From assembly GCA_949285905.1 (NCBI GenBank), contig CASDZV010000048.1, positions 31,738 through 95,737 on the forward strand: a DNA stretch of 64,000 bases, in the 5' to 3' direction. Below the pieces are notes generated by a model, which made no database searches, was not told the origin of the DNA, and saw nothing but the letters and a program-made list of their open reading frames with translations. Positions 16,557 to 26,227 of the stretch are shown here, in pieces (position 1 is the stretch's first letter; the number at the start of each line of letters is the position of its first letter). Position numbers and translations under genes: made by a program. This DNA is from an uncultured Spirochaetales bacterium (GTDB lineage: Bacteria > Spirochaetota > Spirochaetia > Sphaerochaetales > Sphaerochaetaceae).

Positions 16557-17924
16557 ATGGCAAAACTCTGGCAGAAGAATTACACGCTCGATTCGATGAT
16601 GGAGCATTTCACGGTTAGAAAAGATTATATCAACGATGAGGAACTTGTGCTCTCGGATTTAATTGGTTCCGGCGCACAGGCTAAAGGACTTGAGAGAATC
16701 GGTATACTGACTCATGAGGAGTGTTCTCTTCTCATGAAAGGACTTGATGAGATAGCTGTCCTCAGAAAGAAAGATGATTTCCCGATTACAGTCTCTGATG
16801 AGGATTGCCATACAGCAATAGAAGGCTATCTTACTGCGCGCTTCGGGGATGCGGGGAAGAAGATCCATACAGGTAGAAGCCGCAATGATCAGGTTCAGAC
16901 AGCACTCCGTATTTATATGAGGGAGGCAGCTCTGAAACTTTCTTCTGCAACGCTCTCTGCAGCATCATCGCTTATATGTCTTGCAGAGAAGAATAAGGAT
17001 GTGCCGATGCCTGGCCGGACACACATGCAGATTGCAATGCCGTCATCTGTCGCACTCTGGGCTTTGTCGTTTGCGGAAGAGCTTGTTGAAGAGGCAGGGA
17101 TGCTTATGTCGCTCTACGATGTTCTTGACCAGAGCCCGCTTGGTTCTGCTGCATCTTATGGCGTCACGCTTCCTCTGGACAGGGAATATACTGCGTCGCT
17201 CATGGGGTTCAGGAAGGTACAGAACAATGTCCTCTATGCTAATAATTCGCGTGGAAAGTTTGAGGCATTCTTTCTGGACCATGCAGAATATATTGCCCTT
17301 ACGCTCTCAAAGCTTGCACAGGATCTGATGCTCTTCACCCTTCCGGAATTCGGCTATTTCTCACTTCCGAGAGAGCTGTGTACAGGCTCATCAATCATGC
17401 CGCAGAAGAAAAACCCTGACGGACTTGAACTTGCACGTTCGCGTACAAGTCTCATCAGCTCATGCTCTATGCGCGTCAAGAGCATCATCAAGGCGCTGCC
17501 TTCCGGTTATAACAGGGATTTCCAGGATACAAAGGAGCCTCTTCTTGAAGGTTTCAGAAGTACGGAGGAGCTTGTGCTGATCATGAAAGAGATGATAGAC
17601 AAGCTGGAAGTTCATCCGGAGGCTCTCATCAAAGCATGTGTGCCTGAGCTCTATGCAACGGACCGCGTTATGGAAAAAGTCCTTTCCGGAGGCAATTTCC
17701 GCGACAGCTATAAGAATGTCGGGCTCAATCTAGATAAAGTTGAAGGGGAGGATCCCGTGAAGGCCCTGTCAGAGCGTACGAGCATCGGGACAACTGGGAA
17801 TCTAGGTATCGAGAAAGACCGTGAATGGCTTCAGTCCATTTCTTCCCGTGTCGCCGAGGAGATGGAGAGGCTCAGCGCTATTTACCAGGGCATTGTGCCT
17901 TCTGTTTCCGAAGTCATTTTGTGA
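16557..17924 (+). CDS. argH: Argininosuccinate lyase
   Basis: Splits argininosuccinate into arginine and fumarate, the last step of arginine biosynthesis. 455 residues. Signature 'GSSIMPQKKNPD' (fumarase/aspartase superfamily loop) is intact, as are 'TGRSRNDQVQT' and 'GRTHMQIAMP'. No other arg genes are in the window, so it stands alone here. Confidence 0.94.
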   Translation: MAKLWQKNYTLDSMMEHFTVRKDYINDEELVLSDLIGSGAQAKGLERIGILTHEECSLLMKGLDEIAVLRKKDDFPITVSDEDCHTAIEGYLTARFGDAGKKIHTGRSRNDQVQTALRIYMREAALKLSSATLSAASSLICLAEKNKDVPMPGRTHMQIAMPSSVALWALSFAEELVEEAGMLMSLYDVLDQSPLGSAASYGVTLPLDREYTASLMGFRKVQNNVLYANNSRGKFEAFFLDHAEYIALTLSKLAQDLMLFTLPEFGYFSLPRELCTGSSIMPQKKNPDGLELARSRTSLISSCSMRVKSIIKALPSGYNRDFQDTKEPLLEGFRSTEELVLIMKEMIDKLEVHPEALIKACVPELYATDRVMEKVLSGGNFRDSYKNVGLNLDKVEGEDPVKALSERTSIGTTGNLGIEKDREWLQSISSRVAEEMERLSAIYQGIVPSVSEVIL

Positions 17925-18148
17925 TGGATGGTAGTCTTCAGGCTCTCAGTCTTTGTAGTGGCTGGGAAGCCAAAGATGGCAGTGCTTGTTTGAGCAGTTT
18001 CAAATTGTCCTAATAAAATGTATAAAATCATGTAAATCGGTAAAATTATATGCAATTGATTATATTGCAAAGCCTTATTCTGTCACGGTCTGATAAGTTT
18101 CGGTATGTGTTGCGGTGTGGGGATGTTGAAAAGCCCAAATGATTGTAA

Positions 18149-18154
18149 TAGAGT
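18149..18154 (+). promoter_or_regulatory. Weak -10-like hexamer 6 nt before the PRPP synthetase gene
   Basis: TAGAGT, then TGCGGT, then ATG at 18161. Only 4/6 to consensus, but at the same distance as in other SD-less genes of the window. The 236-bp gap upstream (17925-18160) holds no other recognisable feature. Confidence 0.3.
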
Positions 18155-18160
18155 TGCGGT

Positions 18161-19441
18161 ATGAGCATCATCAAACCCCACAAGCTCGGTGTCATAGCAG
18201 GCCCGGGTTCAGAGTATTTTACCGGTAAGGTTGTCAAGCATCTCAGACGTCTCTACATCGATCGCTATGAAAAACTTTCGGAGGTTCTTACAAAACGTCA
18301 CGATATGACGGATCAGGAACTTTTGAAGATGGTCACTTTAATCGATGACCTCGACAGCCGGAAGATACCTACAGGAAAACTTCCAACAGCATTCCATTGC
18401 CCTGATTTCACAATCAATGTCAAATACACCAGGTTTGCAAACGGTGAGGAGAAGGCGGAGATCATAGATCCTGTAAGAGGTTTGAATGTCTATATCATCC
18501 ACGATGTATCTAACTCGGCGCCAATCAAGGTGGCAGGACTTGAAGATCCACAGCCTATGAGTGTCAACGATCATCTGATGTTCCTTTTTACGACAATACA
18601 TGCAGTAAAGCTTGCAGGAGCTCTTTCTGTAACACTTGTCCTTCCGACATATCCTTATGCCCGCCAGCATAAGAAGGCGGGCCGCGAGGCTCTGACAGCT
18701 TCGATGTTCGCACATTTCTGTGAGAATCTCGGTGTTGAGCGTATCATTACGCTCGATATCCATTCACGTGAAATCGAGAACGCGTTCACTACATGTCATC
18801 TGGAGAATCTTCATGGTTCGTACCAGACATTGATAGCGCTTCGTAAGCTCATAGATTTCTCTGATCCGGATCTTGTAGTCGTATCTCCAGACACTGGCGC
18901 TGTCTCAAGAAACAAGTTCTATGCGCAGGGACTGCATCGCCCTCTTGCCATGCTTTATAAGGAACGTGATTACTCCATTGTCTCCAGAGATGCAAAGAAT
19001 ACGAACATCAAGAGCATCAATTTGCTTGGCGATGTCAAAGGAAAGACTGTTCTGATGGCTGATGATATGATTGCTACAGGAGGAACGATGATTATCGCAA
19101 TGCGCGAGCTTATGAACAGAGGCGCAAAGAAGATTATCTGCATGGTCTCCCTCCCGTTCTTCAATGGCAATGCAATTGAGAACTTTGATGCAGCGTACAA
19201 GGAAGGTGTCTTCTGGAGAATCATCGGGACAAATGCCGTTTATCAGGGTAAGGGACTTCTGGAGAAGGAATGGTTCGTTCAGGCCGATGTCACAGAGCTC
19301 TTTGCTCGTGTTATCTCCCGTCTCCATCACGGACGCTCGATATCTCCTCTGCTTGATAACCGTCGCTTCATCCAGAAGCTTATCGATACTTCACAGGCTA
19401 ATCCGAGTGCTCCGCTTATCCAGGAAACAAACCAGGACTGA
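18161..19441 (+). CDS. prs: Ribose-phosphate pyrophosphokinase, long form
   Basis: Makes PRPP from ribose 5-phosphate and ATP for nucleotide, histidine and tryptophan synthesis. The PRPP-binding loop is 'VLMADDMIATGGTM' near residues 297-310, and 'DIHSREIENAF' and 'VVSPDTGAV' match the flexible and ribose-binding loops. At 426 residues it is about 100 longer than common bacterial Prs, with extra sequence at the N-terminus (about 1-95) and at the C-terminus. It lies 14 bp before an aminotransferase gene. Confidence 0.88.
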   Translation: MSIIKPHKLGVIAGPGSEYFTGKVVKHLRRLYIDRYEKLSEVLTKRHDMTDQELLKMVTLIDDLDSRKIPTGKLPTAFHCPDFTINVKYTRFANGEEKAEIIDPVRGLNVYIIHDVSNSAPIKVAGLEDPQPMSVNDHLMFLFTTIHAVKLAGALSVTLVLPTYPYARQHKKAGREALTASMFAHFCENLGVERIITLDIHSREIENAFTTCHLENLHGSYQTLIALRKLIDFSDPDLVVVSPDTGAVSRNKFYAQGLHRPLAMLYKERDYSIVSRDAKNTNIKSINLLGDVKGKTVLMADDMIATGGTMIIAMRELMNRGAKKIICMVSLPFFNGNAIENFDAAYKEGVFWRIIGTNAVYQGKGLLEKEWFVQADVTELFARVISRLHHGRSISPLLDNRRFIQKLIDTSQANPSAPLIQETNQD

Positions 19442-19455
19442 GAAGGAATAGAACT

Positions 19456-20664
19456 ATGCAGATGTCCAACAGAATCTCCGGTTTCCAGTGTTCTCCTATC
19501 CGCCGTCTTGTTCCTTATTCACGTGACGCGGTGGAGAAGGGTATCCATGTTATTCATCTGAATATCGGACAGCCTGATATCAAGACACCTAAAGAAGCGC
19601 TGGATGCTATTCGCAACTATGATAAAGACATCATCGAATATGGTATCAGTGAAGGTGAGGTGCCACTGAGAAGAGGCCTTGTGCGCTACTACGCAAAGTA
19701 TGGCATCAAGGTAAGCCAGGATGACATCATGATCACGACAGGTGGCTCCGAAGCTCTGCAGTTCGTGTTCATGACACTCTGCGATCCATATGATGAGTTC
19801 ATCATCCCAGAGCCTTATTACACTAATGTTGCGACATTTGCGAATATTGCGATGGTGACGCTCCGTCCTGTCACATCATCCTCCGATGACAACTTCGCAC
19901 TTCCGTCTCTTTCGGAATTCGAGAAGCGCATCAACAAAAAGACAATGGGCATCATGCTCTGCTCCCCGAATAATCCTACAGGACACGTTTACACGCAGGA
20001 AGAGCTTCGCGGACTGCTGGAGCTATGCCGCAAACATGATATCTTCCTCGTTGTGGATGAAGTGTACAGGGAGTTCTGCTACGATGGAAAGAGCTTTACT
20101 TCTGTTCTTTCATTTCCAGAGTATCAGGATAGGGTAATCTGCATAGATTCATTCTCTAAGCGTTTCTCTATGTGTGGCGCACGTGTCGGTGCCATCGTCA
20201 CTCATAACAGGGAAGTACTGGAAGCTGCGCTTAAACTTGCGCAGGCAAGGCTCTGTCCTCCTGCTGTGGAACAGGTGGCTGCTACTGCTGCACTGAACGC
20301 TCCAGATGAATATGTGGAGGATGTAAGGGCCGAGTATGAACATAGGCGCAATGTGATGATTTCCAGAATGCAGAGAATACCTGGTGTCAGATGCAGTCTG
20401 CCGAAGGGATCATTCTATTTCGTTGTCGATCTTCCTGTTGATGACGCAGAGAAGTTCGCTATCTTCATGTTACGGGACTTCTCGTACGAAGGCTGTACTA
20501 CGATGATAGCGCCTGCAGAAGGTTTTTATGTAACACCGGGACTTGGAAAGCAGCAGGCACGTATTGCCTATGTTCTCGAAGAGAAGGAACTGTTAATGGC
20601 TGCTGAATGCATAGAACGAGGTCTGAAGATTTACAGACGGACAGTCATGGGTCTTGAAGATTAA
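19456..20664 (+). CDS. Class I/II pyridoxal-phosphate aminotransferase
   Basis: Aspartate-aminotransferase-fold enzyme of 402 residues. 'NIGQPDIKTP' binds substrate, 'CSPNNPTGHVYT' contacts PLP, and 'SFSKRFSMCGARVGAIV' holds the Schiff-base lysine. Substrate (aspartate, aromatic or other) cannot be fixed from sequence alone. AAGGAA upstream of the ATG; likely co-transcribed with prs. Confidence 0.85.
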   Translation: MQMSNRISGFQCSPIRRLVPYSRDAVEKGIHVIHLNIGQPDIKTPKEALDAIRNYDKDIIEYGISEGEVPLRRGLVRYYAKYGIKVSQDDIMITTGGSEALQFVFMTLCDPYDEFIIPEPYYTNVATFANIAMVTLRPVTSSSDDNFALPSLSEFEKRINKKTMGIMLCSPNNPTGHVYTQEELRGLLELCRKHDIFLVVDEVYREFCYDGKSFTSVLSFPEYQDRVICIDSFSKRFSMCGARVGAIVTHNREVLEAALKLAQARLCPPAVEQVAATAALNAPDEYVEDVRAEYEHRRNVMISRMQRIPGVRCSLPKGSFYFVVDLPVDDAEKFAIFMLRDFSYEGCTTMIAPAEGFYVTPGLGKQQARIAYVLEEKELLMAAECIERGLKIYRRTVMGLED

Positions 20665-20742
20665 GGTGAAAGGAGCTCTGGAATGGGCTCTTTTTTCTTG
20701 CAGAAATTCTCGATATTTGCCATTCTCATTGCGGAGGTTCTT

Positions 20743-21310
20743 ATGAAAAGAACAATTATGGTTATTGCAGTGGTCCTGCTTTCTTTCCTTCTGCTCTTCA
20801 GTTGCGATCCTAACAGTGGAGCAAAAGACAATGCAGGTGGTGATCAGGGACAGGAAACACCTGGTGGTGATGATAACACCCCCCCCCGGTGGAGATGAGA
20901 ATGTACCAGAAGGTGCACCTGAACTGAATGGTACAATTGACGAGTATGTGGCATTCATGCGGGAGAATGCGGATCCAGCAATCACAAGAGAAGAGGCTTG
21001 CGATAATCTTGTTTCAACTTTGATGTATTATATTTCCAAAGTAAAAAGAGAGGCAGTAGATGGAACTGGAACAGATTATCCGTATGCTTTTACCGGTGAA
21101 GAATTATCTGAAGAAGTAGGGGCCGGAGAGAACACAGTTCTTGCTTTCTGGGGAACTCTTGATGTCTCGGGAACACATATGCAAATTGACGGCGTTTATC
21201 AATTTCACACATTCATTTTTGATTTAAACCTTGATGTGTCTGCATCAGGAACAAGCATTCTGATTCTCAATAACGAGCGTTTTGAATTCTCTGCAGGTGA
21301 GATTATGTAA
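20743..21310 (+). pseudogene. Lipoprotein gene frameshifted at a C9 tract (phase-variable candidate or disrupted)
   Basis: GGAGG at 20733-20737 and ATG at 20743 begin a lipoprotein signal with lipobox-like 'LLLFSC' (Cys about 23). A Gly/Asp/Pro linker follows and runs into nine consecutive Cs at 20879-20887. With nine Cs the frame ends 'TPPRWR' at 20898. With eight Cs it would continue as 'TPPGGDENVPEG' into a ~130-residue domain ending at 21310. Both halves look like one gene: signal plus linker, then a soluble domain rich in Glu/Asp. Function unknown. A sequencing error in the homopolymer is an alternative. Confidence 0.75.
20879..20887. repeat. Homopolymeric C9 tract inside a coding region
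   Basis: Nine Cs in the linker-coding part of the lipoprotein gene. Tracts of this type are prone to slipped-strand change; eight or eleven Cs would restore the frame. Confidence 0.9.
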
Positions 21311-21364
21311 TTCTGTCACTAATTCAACAATGGGTTGAAACTGACAGTTTCTGATAGAAAAGCA

Positions 21365-21395
21365 AAGCGGGGTCTCCTTCTTGGAAATCCCGCTT
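21365..21395. terminator. Bidirectional terminator
   Basis: AAGCGGGGT / ATCCCGCTT stem of 9 bp including one G-T pair, followed on the plus strand by CTTCTTTC and on the minus strand by TGCTTTTC. It lies between the lipoprotein gene and the convergent oxidoreductase gene. Confidence 0.65.
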
Positions 21396-21401
21396 CTTCT
21401 T

Positions 21402-22394
21402 TCAGTTCTCGAGCTCTGAACCAAGCTTTATACCCCAGACAGAGCGCATCGCATCTGTGAGGCGCAGAACACGGAGAGTTTCACTCCAAGGCATTGCATC
21501 CGGTTCAGTCTTTCCGTCTCTGATGGCTTCGGCCGCGGCATCGAGTTCGTATTCGTAGCCATTGACTTCATGCTTTATGGAAATAGTTTCCTTGAGAACA
21601 GGAGGTCTATCGGCTGAGTATATCCTGATTTCTTCAGGGTTGTTCACGTTCTCAACCTCAATCCTTCCTTCTGTACCATTGATGATGCCTTTCCTGTCTG
21701 AGACACATTCTGAGTCACAGTAAATTGTTGCCATCGCACCTGAGGCGAATGTGAAATCAATCGTGCACCTCAGGTCCACGTTCTCTTTGCTTTTAACGCA
21801 GATTCCGGACATTGATTTAATCGTATCACCTTCTGTTGCCATCAATACGAAATTCAGAGGATAGACACCTACATCCAGAAGCGCGCCTCCTCCAAGAGCT
21901 GGGTTGCTTATTCTCTCTTTCTGTATGATTTTATAGCCCAGATTCGCAGAAATGCTCGTTACGCGTCCGATGCGGCCAGATGAGATGATATCATTGATGA
22001 TCTTCCGTGAAGGCATATAGCGCGTCCATATGGCTTCAGCAACATAAAGATGTTTCTGGGCAGCAAGATCGAAGACTTCCTTTGCTTCTTTCTCGTTGAT
22101 GCAGAATGCCTTCTCTGCCAGGATGTTCTTCCCGTGATTGAGTGCGTCAATCATCTGCCTGGCATGGAATGCATGTGGTGTTGCGACATAAACGAGGTCC
22201 ACGTTCTCGTCTTCATACAGTTCCTCATATGATCCATAAGCCTTGCCGACGCCAAAGCGGGAAGCAAACTCTTCAGCTTTTGCCTTGTCCCTGCTTGCGA
22301 CTGCTTCGATGGTGATTCTGCCAGACATCTGATTCATTGTATCTGCCAGTGTTGTTGCGATTCTGCCGCAACCTATAATTCCGACTTTCAGCAT
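21402..22394 (-). CDS. Gfo/Idh/MocA family oxidoreductase
   Basis: NAD(P)-dependent sugar or inositol dehydrogenase-like enzyme, 330 residues. Rossmann motif 'VGIIGCGRIA' at the N-terminus, 'YVATPHAFHARQ', and 'EKAFCINEKEA' with the conserved EK(P/A) lysine. The C-terminal domain has 'GGALLDVGVYPLNF', whose Asp and Tyr fit the usual catalytic region. The start at 22394 is preferred because GGAG lies 5-9 nt upstream and nine extra upstream residues are non-conserved. Substrate unknown. Confidence 0.85.
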   Translation of the reverse strand: MLKVGIIGCGRIATTLADTMNQMSGRITIEAVASRDKAKAEEFASRFGVGKAYGSYEELYEDENVDLVYVATPHAFHARQMIDALNHGKNILAEKAFCINEKEAKEVFDLAAQKHLYVAEAIWTRYMPSRKIINDIISSGRIGRVTSISANLGYKIIQKERISNPALGGGALLDVGVYPLNFVLMATEGDTIKSMSGICVKSKENVDLRCTIDFTFASGAMATIYCDSECVSDRKGIINGTEGRIEVENVNNPEEIRIYSADRPPVLKETISIKHEVNGYEYELDAAAEAIRDGKTEPDAMPWSETLRVLRLTDAMRSVWGIKLGSELEN

Positions 22395-22472
22395 ATTTGA
22401 CTCCTGTGCTAATAATAACATGCATGTGGTCTAATCGTACAATTCCATATATAATCTCATCAGGAGAAAGCA

Positions 22473-25451
22473 GTGGAGCCTCTATTTGCAGATTTTCAGT
22501 CCTTGCTTGCAATGAGTAAGGAAAAAGCAGAGAAGAACATACAGGAAGCATTGAATTATCTCAGGCTTGATTTCCGTAATCTAGGTGTCATCATAGGTCA
22601 ATACCATCCACTGGAAGTGCTTAAGATGGCGGCATGGGAGGAGCGCAGAGTCTCTCGCACTAAATCCAGAGATTCTTTTGCCGTTGCTTCTGCCCGTCTT
22701 CTTCCTGTACTCCTGCAGTCTGTCGTGCAGAGCACTGATTACGACGTCTCCAATGGTATTTCCTCCAACAGAAACATAAAGGACAAGGACTGGCAAAGGA
22801 TCAAGAGCATCGCAGATGATGTTACTAAGCGCCTTACCAGGTCTATTGAATGCTATACTGTCATGGCTATCAAGACAGGGAAAGTCTCAGAGGAGAACGG
22901 ACTCAGGTACAGGGAGCTGCTTTTTGAGGAGGCCTTTCCTCCCGCAGAGGACATTGAACGGGTTGAACGCCTTTCATACATGACATATGCGGCAATGCAG
23001 AGCGCAGAGAGTGTGGTCAGGGAAACATACGGAACAACATCAGAAGTGCTTGTTGACCAGATGTATAAGGTTATAAAACGCAGTCTTGAAGGTATAGACA
23101 GACTCTCCGAAGAAGCTTCCATTTACAAAACAGAGGTCGAGACACTGCTTGCGCAGAAGAGAGCTGCAGATCCTGAGAGAATAATTTCCGATGAGGATCT
23201 TGTCAGAGAAATCATCAGGGAGAATGGCTGGGAGACCCGCGTTTCCCGTCTTGCAGGCGAGCGTGATGATTTTGATCTTTTCCGGCCTGAGTTTGCCGCT
23301 AATCTTCCAGAGAAGACGTATCAGACACTGTCAGTGTATCCTGGTACTGTTGATATCCACGCTATGATGCTTAAAGGCTTATGGCCTGCAACTGTCTATC
23401 CGTTCCTCCACTTCGGAGATATGTATTTCTCATTTGTTTCGGAGCATATACAGAGCTATAGTCTCAGGATACTTCAGGAGACAGCAGGACTCTTCCTTAG
23501 ATACACAGAGGCGACATCCGAGGCTATAAAACTCCTTTTCAGGGAGACTGATAATGTAGATGTCTATACTTTTGACGGCAACAAGGTTGATGTGACAGTC
23601 ATGCCATCGCTTACAGAGGTAAATGCATTCACATCCCCGGAATTATTCCAGTCCCGCATAGAACGCAGAAAGGAGGAGTGCGGCAAGAAGCCGAGCATCG
23701 GTCATAAAGCACTGATAGTTGAACCTGATGATTTCTCTGAACTTCGCGCCATAGGCGATGATGTCTTCACCTCTTCAGCCTATTTCCTGATCAAGGCCTC
23801 TGAGGATGCTGGTGCCCGGAAAGTCTTTTATCGCATGATTTTCGGACAGCTGGAGATTCCTGAACCGACTGAATATGATTCCATCATCGATCCTGATGAG
23901 ATTGCAGATGAGGAGATTCCAGATGAAGAGGTCCTCGCTGATGATATCACTGATGAGTATGAGTATGACAGCGAGGATGAAGAGGAGAAGGAACGGCGTA
24001 TCGAGGAGAAAGAGAAGGCTCTGGAAGAGACGATACCTGAAGACAGCATCAGTTATGAACGCAGTGCTGAGATAGAGAAGCTTGCGGAGAAATATGAGCT
24101 TACAAATGACATCATCAAGCGTGATGAAGAGGCAGAAGCTGAAGCTGATGAATATGAGAGAGAACTCGATGAGGACGAATTCTCATATGATGATTATCCA
24201 GATGAGACTGAGACAGCTGATGATATAGATCCAGAGATGGAGAGAATCTATGACGAGGCAGAGAAAGATGATGAATATGCAGATGACAGCTCTGCGGATA
24301 CAGATCAGCTGACATTCCTTGATGAACTTTTCAGTGATGATGACCTCAAAGAAGCTGAGAAGATTGCCGATGAGGAGTTTGCGGAGGAGGAAGAGGAGGA
24401 GTACGAGAAGGCGGAGAAGGAAGCTGCCGCGTTTTCCGAGACTGCAGAGACCGTACATCGTGAAGACGTAGTAGAAGAGGCGAGCGAGGAAGAGGAATGC
24501 GATGCATCTCTGAATGCAGATGCAGAGTTGGATGAGTTCCCTTGTTTCAGTACTGAAGAGGATTCAGCCAGTGAAGAAGAGAGCACATACAAAGCTGTTC
24601 CTGATGAGAATGTACCCGAGTGCTGTGCAGAACAGGATGAATCCGTTGCAGAAGTGACAGAAGCAGAGCAGCCTCAAATGGAGTTCGCATCTTCTGAAAA
24701 TTCTGAAGAGGATGAATCTGAGTACTTGGCCGAGGAAGCACAGACTGAGCGTAAAGCTGATTCTTGTTCTGGTAATAAAAGCGCTGGAAACAGCGGAGAT
24801 GAAGCTGTTGATTCCGTTCCTGCTGCAGATGCGCTGGAGGCCGAAGAAGTCACATCTTCTGAAGGTGGCTTGACTGTATCTACGGATGGAGAGACAACGG
24901 AAAGTCTTATTGATAAAGGTCTTGTAAAGCCTGTGGAGCTTGCAGGTGGCGGCAAGGTCTTTGTCATGACAGAGCGCGAGGAAGCTGTATCTGAGGAGAA
25001 GCCGGAATCTGAGCCGGAAGAGCTTCATCTTTCTGGAATCCTTGGCGAGATAGCAGCAAAACTTGATGCAGATAATCCTTTCATGAGGTTCATCGCCGCT
25101 GCGGACGATGAGATGAAGGAGTATCTTGGCAAAGTGATTAAATCGAGCTGGGAGAAGCAGAGAACAGATGGAAAGGATAAGATGTTCTCAATTTTCGATT
25201 ATTCAATATCAGTAATCATTGCAAACGGAGTGGTAAATGACTCACTCAGACGTGAATCACTTCTGAATAATGCGGGTGCCGTTATGTATTCCCGTCATAA
25301 GGACAAGTGGGATGCGATTATCCTTTCGATCAATGATGATTTCACTCTCATCGATGCCTTTGAGGAAAGTGTCACCCCTGAAAGCTTCTCATCTTCCAAC
25401 TGGAAGATCTGCAGAGTCATTGGCGAGCAGCTTATCGCAAGAGGTCATTGA
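22473..25451 (+). CDS. 992-residue acidic protein of unknown function
   Basis: Starts with GTG at 22473, 6 nt after AGGAG. No signal peptide or membrane segment, so probably cytoplasmic. Three parts are visible: a compositionally normal N-terminal region (about 1-465) that looks helical; an extremely acidic, low-complexity middle (about 470-820) dominated by Glu, Asp, Ser and Ala with short 'DEE' and 'EEEE' runs; and a compact C-terminal region (about 840-992) ending 'ICRVIGEQLIARGH'. I recognise no family. It is the first gene of an operon with the phosphatase and HAD-RidA genes, overlapping the former by 1 nt. Confidence 0.8.
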   Translation: MEPLFADFQSLLAMSKEKAEKNIQEALNYLRLDFRNLGVIIGQYHPLEVLKMAAWEERRVSRTKSRDSFAVASARLLPVLLQSVVQSTDYDVSNGISSNRNIKDKDWQRIKSIADDVTKRLTRSIECYTVMAIKTGKVSEENGLRYRELLFEEAFPPAEDIERVERLSYMTYAAMQSAESVVRETYGTTSEVLVDQMYKVIKRSLEGIDRLSEEASIYKTEVETLLAQKRAADPERIISDEDLVREIIRENGWETRVSRLAGERDDFDLFRPEFAANLPEKTYQTLSVYPGTVDIHAMMLKGLWPATVYPFLHFGDMYFSFVSEHIQSYSLRILQETAGLFLRYTEATSEAIKLLFRETDNVDVYTFDGNKVDVTVMPSLTEVNAFTSPELFQSRIERRKEECGKKPSIGHKALIVEPDDFSELRAIGDDVFTSSAYFLIKASEDAGARKVFYRMIFGQLEIPEPTEYDSIIDPDEIADEEIPDEEVLADDITDEYEYDSEDEEEKERRIEEKEKALEETIPEDSISYERSAEIEKLAEKYELTNDIIKRDEEAEAEADEYERELDEDEFSYDDYPDETETADDIDPEMERIYDEAEKDDEYADDSSADTDQLTFLDELFSDDDLKEAEKIADEEFAEEEEEEYEKAEKEAAAFSETAETVHREDVVEEASEEEECDASLNADAELDEFPCFSTEEDSASEEESTYKAVPDENVPECCAEQDESVAEVTEAEQPQMEFASSENSEEDESEYLAEEAQTERKADSCSGNKSAGNSGDEAVDSVPAADALEAEEVTSSEGGLTVSTDGETTESLIDKGLVKPVELAGGGKVFVMTEREEAVSEEKPESEPEELHLSGILGEIAAKLDADNPFMRFIAAADDEMKEYLGKVIKSSWEKQRTDGKDKMFSIFDYSISVIIANGVVNDSLRRESLLNNAGAVMYSRHKDKWDAIILSINDDFTLIDAFEESVTPESFSSSNWKICRVIGEQLIARGH

Positions 25452-26227
25452 TGGATAGAACAGCTCTCAGAAAACGTTTTGAAGAAGCCAGACATATTGC
25501 ACAGGAAGCTTCTTCATTTCTTCTTTCCCATGAGAATCTCAGAAAGAGCATCACAGCCAAGGCCGAGAATGACTATGTGACAAGTGCTGATAAAGAATGC
25601 GAGAGGATTATAATCTCGCGCATCAGAACTTCATTTCCTGAAGATAGTATTTTAGGTGAGGAGTCCGGCGTGCTTGATGGGAAAAGACAGTCGCGCTGGA
25701 TCATCGATCCTATAGATGGCACTGTGAACTTTATGTCATCATTCCCCGACTATACTGTTTCAATTGGTTTTGAGGATGAAGGGGAGCTTGTTTTCGGTGT
25801 TGTGATGGTACCTCGGCAGAATGAGCTCTTCTCCGCATTCAGAGGGGAGGGGGCATTCCTCAATGGTGAACCCATACATACTGATGAGACAACCCCGCTA
25901 TCTGAGACGCTTGCGCTACTTGTCCCTCCTCATCGGCATCATACGCTGCTGCATGGTTACATCGGGAAGATGGAAAGGTTTTATTATCTTGTCTCCGATA
26001 TGCGTTCAATCGGTTCTGCAGCCCTATCGCTCTGCTATGTTGCCGCAGGCAGGTGCTCAATTTATTATGAGATAGGTCTTCACATCTATGATATCGCGGC
26101 AGGAGCTGTCATTCTCCGCGAAGCTGGAGGCCGTGTCAATCTTGTCTGTAAAGATAATGACTGGATTGAAGTGGCTGCTTCTTCCTCTTCATCCTATGAG
26201 GCGATGATGGAGGTGCTGGGTGATTGA
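25451..26227 (+). CDS. Inositol monophosphatase family protein
   Basis: Mg-dependent phosphatase of the IMPase/FBPase/CysQ superfamily, 258 residues. Metal-binding residues are in 'LGEESG' and 'WIIDPIDGTVNF', with the C-terminal 'LHIYDIAAGAVILREAGG' (WDxAAG-like) motif as 'YDIAAG'. Substrate may be inositol phosphate, fructose 1,6-bisphosphate, or PAP. The ATG at 25451 shares one base with the preceding stop, and AGAGG lies upstream. Confidence 0.88.
   Translation: MDRTALRKRFEEARHIAQEASSFLLSHENLRKSITAKAENDYVTSADKECERIIISRIRTSFPEDSILGEESGVLDGKRQSRWIIDPIDGTVNFMSSFPDYTVSIGFEDEGELVFGVVMVPRQNELFSAFRGEGAFLNGEPIHTDETTPLSETLALLVPPHRHHTLLHGYIGKMERFYYLVSDMRSIGSAALSLCYVAAGRCSIYYEIGLHIYDIAAGAVILREAGGRVNLVCKDNDWIEVAASSSSSYEAMMEVLGD

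Noticed and set aside
23828..24741. Several serine-rich minus-strand ORFs
   Set aside because: They are antisense shadows of the acidic low-complexity part of the 992-residue protein.
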